From an uncultured Prevotella sp. (GTDB taxonomy: Bacteria > Bacteroidota > Bacteroidia > Bacteroidales > Bacteroidaceae): a stretch of DNA of 21,516 nucleotides. The notes beneath the pieces are model-generated. The model ran no database searches and was not told the origin of the DNA. It was given only the letters and a program-made list of their open reading frames with translations. A program made the translations under genes and the position numbers. Positions 21,475 through 21,516 of the stretch are shown here, piece after piece; the stretch's first letter is position 1, and every line of letters begins with the position of its first letter. The stretch lies in NCBI GenBank assembly GCA_900554545.1, contig USHW01000038.1, forward strand, positions 1-21,516, read 5' to 3'.

Positions 21475-21516
21475 AACCGACCGCTTGCGGCAGGGTTTTT
21501 ACCGCAGTTTTATTTT

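Overview
The window reads as a chromosomal piece of a Bacteroidales bacterium, probably of the Prevotella group. The evidence is a SusC/SusD pair, a GH97 enzyme, lipoproteins with acidic residues after the lipid-bearing cysteine, promoters of the TTTG-N19/20-TAnnTTTG type, and mostly Shine-Dalgarno-free starts. No tRNA, rRNA, transposase, integrase or CRISPR array was found.

Layout. (1) Positions 290-2784, minus strand: an envelope-type operon of an ECF sigma factor, a one-helix probable anti-sigma protein, a small secreted protein and a predicted outer-membrane barrel. Upstream of it (2785-3130) lie a palindromic candidate operator, long palindromic repeats, and a minus-strand promoter that runs into an intrinsic terminator about 70 nt later (small RNA or attenuated leader). 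(2) Positions 3827-20975, all plus strand: a polysaccharide utilisation locus. Its genes are a heparinase II/III-like lyase, a GH97 alpha-glycosidase, a membrane-spanning sensor fused directly to an AraC DNA-binding domain, then a second unit of ECF sigma factor, SusC, SusD, an Ig-like surface lipoprotein and an alginate-lyase-superfamily lipoprotein.

How the locus could work (inference): the surface lipoprotein lyase (19557-20975) and the Ig-like lipoprotein bind and cut an acidic, uronate-containing glycan. SusC/SusD import the pieces. The periplasmic heparinase II/III-like lyase and GH97 finish them. The sensor at 8539-11334 reads a periplasmic ligand and the sigma factor at 12095 drives the transport unit. 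No unsaturated-uronyl hydrolase (GH88/GH105) or KdgF-like gene is present, so late steps must lie elsewhere.

The least ordinary content is between genes. Six loci carry arrays of a 15-bp palindromic module (type AAAAGGCCRYCTTTT) placed at an exact 22-bp period. Three belong to a composite repeat of about 245 bp, one copy of which is longer by exactly one 22-bp unit. Other items are long GGAGTTAA palindromes around the first sigma gene, nested inverted repeats upstream of the second, and a double hairpin at the right edge.
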